A DNA stretch of 64,000 nucleotides from Diphasiastrum complanatum. Taxonomy: Eukaryota > Streptophyta > Lycopodiopsida > Lycopodiales > Lycopodiaceae. Both the position numbers and the translations under genes were made by a program. Shown one piece after another: positions 22,228-33,149 of this stretch. Under the pieces are notes generated by a model. The model ran no database searches and was not told the DNA's origin. It saw only the letters and a list, made by a program, of their open reading frames with translations. Location of the stretch: assembly GCA_029204225.1 (NCBI GenBank), contig CM055097.1, positions 60,082,073-60,146,072 on the forward strand. Reading direction: 5' to 3'. The number at the start of each line of letters is the position of its first letter. The stretch's first letter is position 1.

Positions 22228-23329
22228 TGCTAGAATCAGATGAAGAAGTCAGAAAGTGGTGTTGTGGAAGATAGGCCTAGTTCGAAAAGAAAACGAATTC
22301 GAACAAAAAAATGAATGAAAATAATTCGAGTGTCTAGAAAGAAAACTTTTTGGCATGGCGGAATAGACTATCTTCATCTTTCCAATGCATGACTACGCCT
22401 ATCAATTTCAAACGAAACAATAGTGATAGAAATCACGTTTGAGCTTATAGTAACTAACTTTGAGATTTTTAGTACTACAGTGATTACATAGCCAAACAAT
22501 TAAGCATCGAAAATTATCAGACAAATAATTAGTTGCAAATTGTTCGCGAATTAGTCGTGAAGAAATACAAAAACACATACATTCTGAGATGAAAAATGGA
22601 CGCAATGAAGGATAATATTGATTTAGTATGAAAACGTAACAAAAGTAAATGAGTACAATAAGTTGCGAATCGAAGTCGCGTACTCTATGCTATCTCTGAA
22701 CGACAAAAAGAAAGTATGAATTAAGCGCAATGCTGATAAGTAGTAGCGCAATAGCAATCTCTAAAACAACTCTAAGAAGTAAGCTAGAATGCTCAAGAGT
22801 GTTCAAGCTCGCAAGCTTGAGAGAGAGAGCTAACTATTCAAAATGCTTCTTTTGATAATCTGATAATGATCATGTATGAATATGAATAGATATTTATACT
22901 AAGAAATTAGGTCATCAAATGCAATCACCAGTTGGCTGGTGATCCGTTGGCATCCCTCCAGTCCTTATCATTGATTGCTGATAAGCGGTGAAACTGGCCG
23001 TAAACATTCTGTCTGCATACATGAACCAAAACTACAACTCTACAGAAATGAACTAAAACAACCACAGACGACACTGTCGGGTTTTTTTTGCGAAAAATAT
23101 GAAAAAAGAGAAGGTGTTCTTAAATCTCATTTAGGGTTGCCTTACGCTTTGCCAAAGTCATTTCCTTATGGAGACACTGTCGTAAACTCCGTGTAATTCT
23201 GCAGACTGTGTAAAAACACTTGGAGTCTGCAGACTGTGGAAAAACACGAGAAAATCCGCAGAACTGGATAAACAATGGATGAAGATTAAAACCGATTAGT
23301 CGACCGGTAAGAAGGAGAATAATCCAACA
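22228..23329 (-). repeat. 5' LTR of copia C with TATA box
   Basis: 1102 bp, on the minus strand from TGTTGGATTATTC to ATTCTAGCA. A TATAAATA box lies at 22891-22898 on the minus strand, about 430 bases from the LTR start, the expected place for the promoter. The mate LTR is lost, so the start is judged only from TGTTGG and the primer site position. Confidence 0.7.
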
Positions 23330-23450
23330 CTATTGAGCCAAAAGTGAGTCATGATGCAATCTCGAGCTAGATAGGCATATGAATAGGGTTTTGGCACTTG
23401 TAACAATGCAATTTGAAGAGTGATGAAGTCAAAGAGTCAACCTTGGTCAA
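23330..23450. other. Flank of copia C
   Basis: No gene seen. This would hold the right target duplication (CTATT) if the LTR boundary is correct; the left copy is gone. Confidence 0.3.
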
Positions 23451-23610
23451 GGGGTCCAATAGAAATCAAGAGATCCTCATTAGAGGTCCAATAGAATTAA
23501 GGAGGCCATGATTAGGGGTCCAATAGAATCAAAGAGACTATGGTTAGGGGTCCAATAGAATGTAAGAGGCTATGATTAGGGGTCGAATAGCATGCAAGGA
23601 GAGATCTCCA
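23451..23610 (+). repeat. 32-bp minisatellite, 5 copies
   Basis: GGGGTCCAATAGAA-type units begin at 23451, 23483, 23515, 23547 and 23579, exactly 32 bp apart. The last unit is partly diverged (GGGGTCGAATAGCA). Confidence 0.9.
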
Positions 23611-24365
23611 GACACTTGATATGTACTTCTCCTTATGATCATTATGTAAGTTGACTTTTGAGTCAAATTTGTGTATGGTGAGATTTGCTTGTTCAATATT
23701 CTCTCTCTCTATCCGAGTTGAATTAGCTCTATTCTCTCTCTACCCGAGGAGAGGAGCTTAATTCTAGTTAGTATTTTCAAGAAGCACTTCCTCTCATGTG
23801 TATGTACTTTGGTAATCGACAAATGCATCCATCTTTGCCTCTATGCCTTGGGTTTTTTATCTAGATCTTGGAAATCAATCTAGAATCCATCAACAAGTGC
23901 ACAAGCTTGCTTAGGAGATCAATCACACAAGGTAGGGCATTCTCACATGTGTGAAATTGTACACAATTCCACCAGAAATCTTTACCATACTGTACTTTGG
24001 TATGTTGAATAGTATTTGATGTCGATGTAGTGCTCAATCTTTCTCCTTGGCTACAATTGAATGACGACACGATATTAGAAAAAAAGTTGTATCGAAATTA
24101 TCTGTTGGAGATTAAAAACCGGATTTATCAAGAAATTTATAAATACTGATCACTGATTGGACATGGATAAGATGTTTCTCTACTGCTTTGAGACAATACC
24201 TCAAGTAGTCAATAGAAGGAATGAAGATAATGATGCAATAATGAATTGAGGTTGTTCTTATATCTAAGACGAAAGAAATTCAAAAAAAATCTTCTGTATA
24301 ACTAGAAAATGAAGTGGAATCAAGGACAAATTGTCTAGAAACTCGGATGTGAATTGATATTTTTT
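23611..24365. other. CT-rich and AT-rich sequence
   Basis: Two TTCTCTCTCT...CGAG blocks at ~23698-23755 form a short duplication. The rest shows no convincing gene, although faint coding-like text on the minus strand at 24200-24365 may be the tail of the next gene. Confidence 0.4.
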
Positions 24366-24369
24366 TTCT

Positions 24370-26260
24370 AAATCACACCATTTTTCTTTAGACCTATTAA
24401 GCTCTTCTACAAAATAAGACTTGATGGCTCTTCTCAATAATCTATGATCTTTAACACGAATGCAAAAAGCTTCTAGAGTTAGACTTGTAATAGAATCGCC
24501 TCGAGGAGTATTTCAACATCTTCAGACTTGAAAAAATGTATGGATCCATTAATCAGCCCATCAAAAAGTGTTACCATATCTTTTTCTTTTAGACCTTGCA
24601 CAAGTCGTAAAAGATGACCTGTTATGACAAACAAACAAAAATTCAAAAATGTATATATTGGATACGAGAGTTTTAAAACATAAACTGTTGATATAGCAAT
24701 ATGACTTATCTACTTATACACACCTGATATACACGTCATTTCTGTGCGCGTGTTTGTTATCTCCCCATGATTATTTTGCAACTTTCCTGTCTTCCATATT
24801 TGACAAATCCTTTTCCACTTTTTCCAATACTCATCAGTCAGGAAGATCCAATTTTAGACCTCTTTCAGATCGTTCTTTCTCACTACATTTATTAGCATAC
24901 TTTTGAAATTCTGCAGCATCATTGAAACATAAACCTAAGTGATTTATTCAAATTACACAAAAACAATAAAAACATTATCACATCATTCAAAAAAACATAC
25001 AACATACCTTTCATTCTTCAGGAACCTGGCCACCTTTCTCGTGTCTTTTAGGATGACCCAATGACTCCCATTACATTCTAGCTTGATACAACAACTCCAT
25101 ATAAGAGCTTTTCAAATGGTATTTTTTAGACAGTTCATTCAAAGCTCTAGATATGGCTACACAATCAACAACCAAAATTGAATGACTTATAATACGAGAT
25201 TTCCTCGTCTCATAATATTTTCTCAATTTACCAACATTTTCAATTTTGCCTTTGTTATTGTGCAGTATTCCTAGAACTTTCTTCGCAGCTTCAATTGTAT
25301 GTTGTCTGTCGACAATATAAAATTGTATACCGATTTTATGCACATCATCCAAAACTTTTACCTCCAACAATTCAACCGATCCATCTTCATTTTTACGAAG
25401 TGGGATCAAATCAGCAGGAGTAGAAACTATTCAAGGTGAAGTAAGAAATGAGTGCACTAATTCCTCACAATAAGTAGCATTAAATGGTCGGCAGCTGTAC
25501 TGAGGTGGATGCAACACGCACTTTCCAACAGCTATGTTTGGTGTCATTTTGATACCCAACGGATAACAATTTTCATACTTCTGCAACTTGGCAACAGACT
25601 CTTGTAAAAAATTACTTTTATTGAGTTCTGAAGTTGCTAAAGTCTTGGGAGCTGTAACATCAATCACATTATGTATCACCTCTTCTTTAGATATGCTCTT
25701 TTTCTTCTTTTTTGGAGGTGTACTGTTGCTATATTCTACATATCTTGACACTCAAAACCCATGACTCTTTTTTCAACATTTGTAGTGAACCTTTTTAATC
25801 CAAAATTCGTTGTTTAAACTTGAGTTTAACAGATTTTGTAGTTGGTTTTTCCTTTGCCATGGATGGTTCTTTGGCATTGTTCTTGATTTGTTGGATGCTT
25901 AAGTCTAGCTTGGAAATAGCATCACGAATGATTTCAAACCCAGCAAGAATATTGATATGGGAGATTCTCAAAGCATCAAAATCTATTTTCCAACCTAAGG
26001 AAACACACGAAGTTGAAGAGTTGTTCTTGCTAGAGTCCATCAAATGAATATTGTACTGCTTAGATGATGCAAAACATTCCATAAAAACATTGCCAAGCAT
26101 CACAAACAATAATTTTAATGTTGCACCACCTTTTCTCATTTATAGCTTCTCTCATATCCAAAATTACTCCAATCTTTTTTACTTTTGCCTTTGTAACATC
26201 ACACACCACTAGACAAGGTTCGTATTTTTTTCTCCCATGTAATAAATCTATTTCCATACT
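24370..26260 (-). pseudogene. Decayed multi-exon gene with ParB/sulfiredoxin-like motifs
   Basis: Minus strand. An N-terminal block (26257-25795) has HGRKKYEPCLVVCDVTKAK and SLGWKIDFDALRISHINILA. One long frame, 25751-25071, is broken only by a TGA (25431-25433) and a TAA near 25070. It reads GKCVLHPPQYSCRPFNATYC, STPADLIPLRKNEDGSVE, FYIVDRQHTIEAAKKVL, then KYHLKSSYMELLYQ. The pattern PPQ..RPF...L, then a variable loop, then IVDxQHTxEAAK resembles the ParB/sulfiredoxin fold, where the G/DxQHR-like motif binds nucleotide. Further exon-like blocks follow (LTDEYWKKWKRICQIWK at ~24740-24820; GHLLRLVQGLKEKDMVTLFD at ~24560-24620; AFCIRVKDHRLLRRAIKSYF at ~24400-24480) with GT donors. I do not know this family; the fold assignment is inference from motifs. 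Confidence 0.5.
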
Positions 26261-26349
26261 TCAATATCTTCATAAGGAACAATTGCAACAACCACACAAA
26301 CTAATCAAATCACAAGTAACTCACACATGCGAAGAACAAAAACATTAAA

Positions 26350-26760
26350 AATTTCCCCCTCATTGCCTCTCACACTTAATAATACGACTAAATCACTCTC
26401 AAGTGCTATTTAAAATAATATATATCCGATTGCCCCTCACACTAAATAAAAGTGTGACTAAATCACTCTCATAAGCTAAATTCAAGTTCAAAAATCACCA
26501 TGATCGACAATAATAAAGAGATCTTGGCTCTAGCAGATTAAATCATTTAAATGATTTGCATTTTGAGAATGCAAGCTAGAATTTGAAATGACTTGCAACG
26601 ACATTGCTAGGCCAAATCTAGAACAAACATGAACTAAATCAATAGCACAACAACCAATATAAAGATACAGAAATTGCCTCAGTAAAAATAAAATTTTTTG
26701 TCTCCAAGAACAGTAGAGAAAATTAACATTATAGAAATCCTCAAACAGATTATCTCCACC
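26350..26760. other. AT-rich, no gene; small direct repeat
   Basis: A CCCCTCACAC...GACTAAATCACTCTCA block occurs twice (~26360-26402 and ~26432-26481). Nothing else recognised. Confidence 0.45.
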
Positions 26761-26905
26761 AAATTTAAAGGCAAAAATTATATATCTATAAATTGAAGTG
26801 TAGTTTCGAATTGAAGAGCAGGTTTGAGGTAAGAAACCTAAACATCCATCAAATTTAAAGGCAAAAATTATATATCAATAAATTGAAGTGTAGTTTCAAA
26901 TTGAA
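26761..26905 (+). repeat. Direct repeat of ~57 bp
   Basis: AAATTTAAAGGCAAAAATTA followed by TATATC.ATAAATTGAAG and TGTAGTTTC.AATTGAAGA occurs at ~26761 and again at ~26849, nearly identical. Confidence 0.85.
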
Positions 26906-26911
26906 GACGAC

Positions 26912-27744
26912 CAACTCAAACCAAGTTTGAGTTCATAAGCCTTCACATTGATTCAATTTGATGTCAAAAATTATATCTCTATAGATTTAACTCTTAAACT
27001 TGTGTACATGCCCATTAATCTACTCAAATACTTAGACCTTCGACCTAGAATTTAATTCCATTTAATGTATGTTTAAAGGACTCAACTCGAATCAGATTCG
27101 AGGTTTGAGTGGACAATCTTCTATGTTAGTGTAGTCGAGAAACCTCCACATTGACCAAAAAGAATCAATCAACTCGACCAAGGTTCGAGTTTATAAATAT
27201 TCAAATTGATTCAATTTGATGTCAAAAATATCTTTTTAATTTAAGTCGTTAACCTGTGTATATGCAAAAAGATACTCACACTAACAATAAAACCTGAACC
27301 TAGCTCTTTAATCAACTCGAACTCGAGTTAGACTTCAAACCATAAGCTTGACAAAAACACCTCACTTCAAACTTGACTTCATTTGAATCAACTTGAGAAT
27401 TATAATTGTAATATTATCTTTATAGAGAAATTACGTACAAATGTATGTGTCTGAACTCGAACCTGGGTTGAGCTGTTCTATATAAGCGAAATTGAGATAG
27501 AAGAGAATCAACTCGCACCCGGTTCGAGTTGAGAAACCTCACAGCTCAAATGCCACAACTCCATCGTGGTGCGAGCTGAGAGTTTGCCTCCTTGTATTCA
27601 AGCATAGGCAATACCTTTCATATGCTAGGCTTGTTGTACGAAAATGATACTGACTTAGGTAGTAAAATTAAATTAAGAGAACAGAAGAGACTATAAACTA
27701 TTGGATCATTTGCCAAATGTCACAACTTGAACCTAGTTTGAGTT
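26912..27744. repeat. Cluster of seven CAACTCGAACC/GGTTCGAGTT inverted repeats
   Basis: An imperfect palindrome with half-sites near AACTCGAACC and GGTTCGAGTT recurs at 26912-26933, 27083-27110, 27170-27191, 27313-27330, 27453-27474, 27509-27531 and 27723-27744. Flanks are partly shared (GAATC before, TGAGAAACCTC after; ATTGATTCAATTTGATGTCA at ~26950 and ~27207). No coding sequence. Confidence 0.75.
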
Positions 27745-28672
27745 AAGTGCTCAAACTTAAGAACCTGGATTTCGAAACTTATCGACCTTGTGAAATCATT
27801 ATTGTTCTTTTACTACCTTTAGATGGATACTTATACTATTGTTTCGACAATCTCAATATATACACATGATGTTAAATTAAAAAGATGGCCACAAAATTTT
27901 TGAATAAAGATTTCAAATGTAATACTCCAACCAAGGTCGAGATCCATACATACTGTAAGCAATGAGAATAACTTTAATCCTAAACTGAGAAACTACTATG
28001 CGTTATGTGCTCATAGTAAGCAGCTCCAAGGCTTTATTAGATGATTCTTTTGTATTAGCCAAAAAGACAATCAATTTTCTTGGTCTGATTGCATGCTTGG
28101 CCAACAAAACATTTGATTATTGTGCTTGGTATGACTAAACTTATTGATCGTTGGGTTCCCCCATTTTTTTTTTTTCCAGAAAAGCGGGTATCCGCTTTTC
28201 GAAATAATATTCTTTAAAATATCCACTTCAAGCAGTATCAATTCTTTCACAACAAAAACAAGATTAAAAACGAGTGACACTATCACAACTTGTTTCTGCA
28301 ACTAAGTTGCATCGGATCATGTTCCATGCATCTAGCATTTTGGAATGAACATCCCGAAAAGTAGTGTTCCAAAACATCAAAACATTGGAAAACAAAATCC
28401 TAGAAATTCAAACTTCAAACCCGTTAAACATATCCAAATAGTGACTTGCAAAGCATCCATTGAAATCATGATACATCCCGAGTCCATAAGCAAATGGTTT
28501 TGATTCTTTAATGTTTGAAGTAGATCAAAACTTTTCAAAAGAGGATTTCTATTTGTTTAGGAAAGAATCTTGGTTTAGTAAAACCTTGTTCACAAGTAAA
28601 TGTTGTGGTTGATAAGGTATTTGTATATGTATAACAATATCAAAGTTCTATTAGTGTCTCTACAACTAAGGC
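27745..28672. other. AT-rich non-coding DNA with a strong hairpin
   Basis: GAAAAGCGG (28179-28187) and CCGCTTTTC (28192-28200) form a 9-bp stem with a GTAT loop, just after a T-run. No gene seen. Confidence 0.6.
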
Positions 28673-28772
28673 TTAAAATGTGTCTTGAAGAGCACCTAAG
28701 GCCACATGTTGAAAAGGCTATGTGTTAAAATGTGTCTTGAAGAGCACCTAAGGCCACATGTTGAAAAAGGCT
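28673..28772 (+). repeat. 52-bp tandem duplication
   Basis: TTAAAATGTGTCTTGAAGAG followed by CACCTAAGGCCACATGTTGA occurs at 28673-28719 and 28725-28772, almost identical. Confidence 0.92.
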
Positions 28773-29238
28773 GTGTTAAACCTAAAAAATGGAGTTTCTT
28801 ACTGCTCTCATACTTAGAGACTTAGATAGAGGCAAGAAACTGGACCAACAACTGAACTACATGTCCATTTAACCCTAACTTTAAAACAGCCGTAGGCCTC
28901 AATCTGACCTACTATTCAATCCCCAAAATAACATTATTTGAAATTGATCACTATTCTGACAAAATTTCAATTTGCACTCCTAACAAGATTTTCGCTTAAT
29001 TAAACAAATCACATATTCCACATATTCATTATTGTACATAATCAAAAGCATTTACGATTACATTTGCACATTTCGAGAGTTTCTAATAGTAAGTTTCTAC
29101 ATCTATCAGTAAGTTTCTGACACAACACACATTGTAACAAATAGCACACGTTCTAACAACGTTTCAGATAATTTTAGCATTTCCAATATCCATAATTACT
29201 GATAGGTATGTCAATCCATCACCAATTCAAATGTGAAA
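28773..29238. other. AT-rich, no gene recognised
   Basis: No motif or repeat of note. Confidence 0.45.
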
Positions 29239-30110
29239 CTTGCTTATTTGCAAACAACAAAACCTACTCTCCAAACGACTGAGCAGGAAACGGTTACCTA
29301 CTCTCCAAGCTAAAAATGAAATCTACTCTCCAAAGAACACTTTAGATTGCCCAACGATCTAGCTTGAACCAGTAGACTTCCATTGCAGCGAACCTACGGA
29401 CCAATAGACCTCTGTTCACAACACCATCTTTGGCAGCGAACTATCTTCTCTCTCACTTGCAGCAGCGGTGGTAGTAAGTGCAATGAAACTTGCTTATTTG
29501 GAAACAATGAAACCTACTCTCCAAAGGACTAAAAAAGGAAACGGTTACCTACTCTCCAAGCTAAAAATGAAATCTGCTCTCCAAAGAACACTTCAGACCA
29601 CCCAACGATCTGGCTTGAACCACTAGACTTCTATTGCAGCGAACTTACAAACTAGCAGACCTCTGTTCACAGTACCATCTTTGGCAGCGAACTATCTTCC
29701 CTCTCACATGCAGCAGCGGTGGTAGTAAGTGCAATGAAACTTGCTTATTTACAAAAAAGAAACCTACTCTCCAAACGACTGAGAAGGAAACGGTTACCTA
29801 CTCTCCAAGCTAAAAATGAAATCTGCTCTCCAAAGAACACTTCAGAACGCCCAACGATCTGGCTTGAACCACTAGACCTCCATTGCAGCGAACCTACGGA
29901 CTAGCAGACCTTGGTTCACAACACCATCTTTGGCAGTGAACTATCTTCTCTCTCACATGCAGCAGCGGTGGTAGTAAGTGCAATCTATCTCCTACTTTGT
30001 AGAAGGTTCGCGAGCAGACTTCTCTCTCACATGCAGCAGACGTGGTAGTAAGCAGCAAGCTGTCTCCTGCTCTCCAAAAGGTTCGCGAGCAAAGTCTGAG
30101 AGGAGTGAAA
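29239..30110 (+). repeat. 250-bp tandem repeat, three copies plus partial units
   Basis: Units start at CTTGCTTATTT: 29239, 29489 and 29740 (spacing 250 and 251 bp). Each holds AACCTACTCTCCAAACGACT, CCAAGCTAAAAATGAAATCT, a GATCTGGCTTGAACCA block, CATCTTTGGCAGCGAACTAT and GCAGCAGCGGTGGTAGTAAG. After the third copy two shorter pieces (AGGTTCGCGAGCA plus TCTCTCACATGCAGCAG) lie at ~29985-30095. Open frames in it have no recognisable family. Confidence 0.88.
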
Positions 30111-30189
30111 AAATCCGAAGGTCGAAACTCCTCAAAATTTTGGATTCCTATGCATCTCACCACCAGAATTGTCCTCCCTCCAATTTGGC

Positions 30190-32347
30190 CTTCAAGATTT
30201 TCTCTTTCTCCACAGCCGTCAACAACAAAACTCCTCATGAAATTTGGCATGGGCACAAGCCTAGTGTCAGCCATTTAAAAATCTTTGGTTGTATATGTTT
30301 TGTTCACATTTTTAAACAGCTTAGGAAGAGACTGGATCATGCGACAAATAAATGTATTTTCATTGGCTATCCTGATGAACATAAAGCTTATAAAGTTTAT
30401 GATCCATCCACCAATGTAGTATTTGTCTCTAGGAATGTAATATTTTAAGAACATACATACTATGATTTCAAACAACCATTGATAGACAATGCTATGTCAT
30501 TTCATCCTATTTTACATAGCATGGATTCTTCCAACGTTGATGTCCCTTCTACAAAACCTACAGCTACAGCTAGAGAAGTCGAGTAGTCGACAATACCTAT
30601 CATCAGACCAGACCAAGCTAGCTCGAGCAGATCTGGAGAATTCAAGAAGAAGCATCATCGTATCCTGGTCAACCAAACATCCGCAGATCCTCATGGTCTC
30701 GGACAGTTCCTGAGTGATATACACCTCAATCATTCTAGACTTCATAAGAAGAACCAGAGAGCCTAGCCGAAGCAATTAACTCCAAGGATGCTGTGAAGTG
30801 ACAAGAAGCTATGGAAAGCATACAACTCACTTTTGACGAATCAGACCTGGACACTGGTCGACTTCCTCACTCACAAGAGAGCTATCGACAAAAAGTGAAT
30901 CTTCGAGAAAAAGATCAACTCTGATGGTTCCATTGCTAAATGGAAAGCACGGCTGGTGGCTAAAGGATTCAATCAAGTCCAAGGAGTGGATTATCAAGAA
31001 ATCTTTAATCTTGTCATCAAGATGCAGTCAATCAGGACTCTGATTGCGTAAGCAGTCACAGAAGACCTCGAAATGCACCAAATGGATGTCAAGATAGCAT
31101 TTCTCAATGACAGCGTCGAAGAGGAGCTGTATACCTTCCAACCAGAAGGATTCAAAGTCAAAGGCCAAGAGCACAAAGATAGCAAACTGCACAAAGCAAT
31201 CTATGGTTTGAAACAGGATGCAAGGGCATGGTTCGATAGAATCAACTCTTATCTCATAAAATTGGGATTTGCAAACAATTCAGCTGACTGTAATTTTTAT
31301 TCAAAGCATATAGGCACCAATTCAGTTCACATAGCTCTTTACGTAGATGATGCATTTATTTTGTCTAGCAACACTTCTCTTCTGAACACTACTAAGAGTG
31401 ATCTGTCAAAAGAATTTGACATGATTGATTTAAGAGCTGTCCATTCTTTGCTAGGAATTCACGCTACTAGAAATAGGCTTCAAAAGAAGATCTATCTTAG
31501 CCAACAGACATATCTAAAAGGCATTTTAAAAAAGTTTCATATGTATGATTGCAAACAATTGATACTCCAATGGATCCAAGCATAGTATTGACTAAACCTA
31601 TTTGTGCTGATTCTGATAGTGAAGTACTCGACATAGCAAAGTACCCTTTTCATTCACTAATAGGATCTTTGATGTATGCAATGTTGTGTACTAGACCAAA
31701 TTTAGCATACATTGTTAGCACGTTAAGTCAATTCATGTCTAATCCTAGGATCTCTCATTGGAAAGCATTAAAGAGAGTGATGAGATATATTCAAGGAAGT
31801 CTAGATCACATTTTGTGTTATGATGGAAATGCTATTGACCCACTCATCCTGTGAGACTACTCCGACTCAGATTGGAGAGGAACAGTCTCTACTAGAAAAT
31901 CTACCTCCGGGTTCTGTTTCTATTTGGCAGGGGGACCGATTTCATGGAACTCAAGGAAGCAGAAATCAATTGCACTTTCTTCAACAGAGGTAGAGTACAT
32001 CGCAGCATGCCAAGCTTCAAAAGAAGCTGTATGGATCAGGTTATTACTTCACGACTTACATCACACTCAGTTCAATGCTACCACCATTCTGTGTAACAAC
32101 TTGAGTTGTATTTCACTGTCACTGAATCCCAGATTTCATGTCAAATCCAAGCACATAGAAATCCAGTGTCATTTCATTCGGGAGAAATTTTTCTCAGGTC
32201 AAGTGATTCTTCAATACTACTCCACAACATAGATGGTCGTAGACATCATCTTCACCAAAGCGCTTCCCAGGATCAAGTACCAGAAGTTCTTCAACATGCT
32301 GAACCTGACGAAGATACCAAGACAACAACCGTGACCTTAAGGGGGAC
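30190..32347 (+). pseudogene. Copia element D: integrase C-terminus, RT and RNase H
   Basis: 5'-truncated copia. It starts in the integrase with NNKTPHEIWHGHKPSVSHLK and KIFGCICFVH. RT: WKARLVAKGFNQVQGVDYQE, DVKIAFLNDSVEEELY, the catalytic YVDDAFI (~31340), then LLGIHATR. Frames break near 30445, 30580, 31050 and 31560, and a TGA at ~31852 precedes the RNase H block DYSDSDWRGTVSTRKSTSGF. RNase H continues with STEVEYIAACQASKEAVW and HIEIQCHFIREK (to ~32232). It ends with DIIFTKALPRIKYQKF close to the polypurine tract, as usual for copia. A separate family from A, B and C. The truncated 5' end abuts the 250-bp repeats. Confidence 0.88.
32339..32347 (+). other. Polypurine tract of copia D
   Basis: AAGGGGGAC directly before TGTTGG of the LTR. 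Confidence 0.75.
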
Positions 32348-32915
32348 TGTTGGAGATTAAGCCCACAATTGTCTCCTTGGAATCACAAACTCAGACAACC
32401 AATTTAGTTGAAGAACGTCTAAACGGGCTTCCGGCGGATCTCCAGCAAAGGGTAACCAATTTTGTCATAATTTTCAAGTTCAGATGAAAGAAAGCCACTT
32501 CCCCTAAAAAGTGAAGTGAGAGAATTTGCGACGCCCTCGTCCACGTCAACATTCCCCATGGGTTGACAGTACACTATGTATAGTTGTCACAAAAGTCATA
32601 TACTTCCAAGTACAACGGCTTACCTATTAGGTGACAACCATTTATTGTAGTTAATACATGGATGCAATATATAAATAGATCATCCCAGCACAGATTACAT
32701 GAGACGCTCTCCATAAGACGTATTATTTGAGCCTTCCAGTTACGCCGTCATTCTGTTTGTAATTGCCATTGTTGTGTTTATTGTGATTTGAATGTATTCT
32801 ATCATTGTTCGATCGCTCTTGTTTACTCACTTTGATCAGAACACAGACGTCTACAACTCCGCAGCTTATGTTCATATGATGGCTGTCTTTGACGCCTGAG
32901 GAACTTGCGATATCA
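32348..32915 (+). repeat. 3' LTR of copia D with TATA box
   Basis: Begins TGTTGGAGATTAAG after the polypurine tract. TATATAAATA at 32668-32677 is a good TATA box. The end is set at GATATCA (32915) by the CA rule only; no second LTR is available. Confidence 0.65.
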
Positions 32916-33149
32916 TGCTGCACTTTTATCTATTTCAAAACTATACTTCATATTGAATCTGACTTCCAGTAACACCACACACACACACAAACCATCTCTA
33001 ATCTCTTCGATGGATTGTACTCTCGCTTGTGAGTATAAACTATTTTTTAAGATCATGTTGGGCAATTAGAACACCAAAAGGCTATGATTATACTTAGCAT
33101 AGGCTCTCTATCATATTGTTTTTGCATCTAGCAGTTGATTGTGATGGGA
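32916..33149. other. Short spacer with CA microsatellite
   Basis: An ACACACACACACA run at ~32974-32990; otherwise nothing recognised. Confidence 0.5.

Larger units (their letters stand above)
20730..23329 (-). mobile_element. Copia element C, 5' half only
   Basis: Minus-strand copia with complete 5' LTR, primer site, gag, zinc knuckle and protease up to the integrase zinc finger (read as HHRLVHVSY, ~20750). The rest is missing and the sequence passes into gypsy RT. A different family from A and B. Confidence 0.82.

Noticed and set aside
26912-27744. CRISPR-like array
   Set aside because: Repeats are palindromic and diverged with uneven spacing in a plant genome; no CRISPR features.
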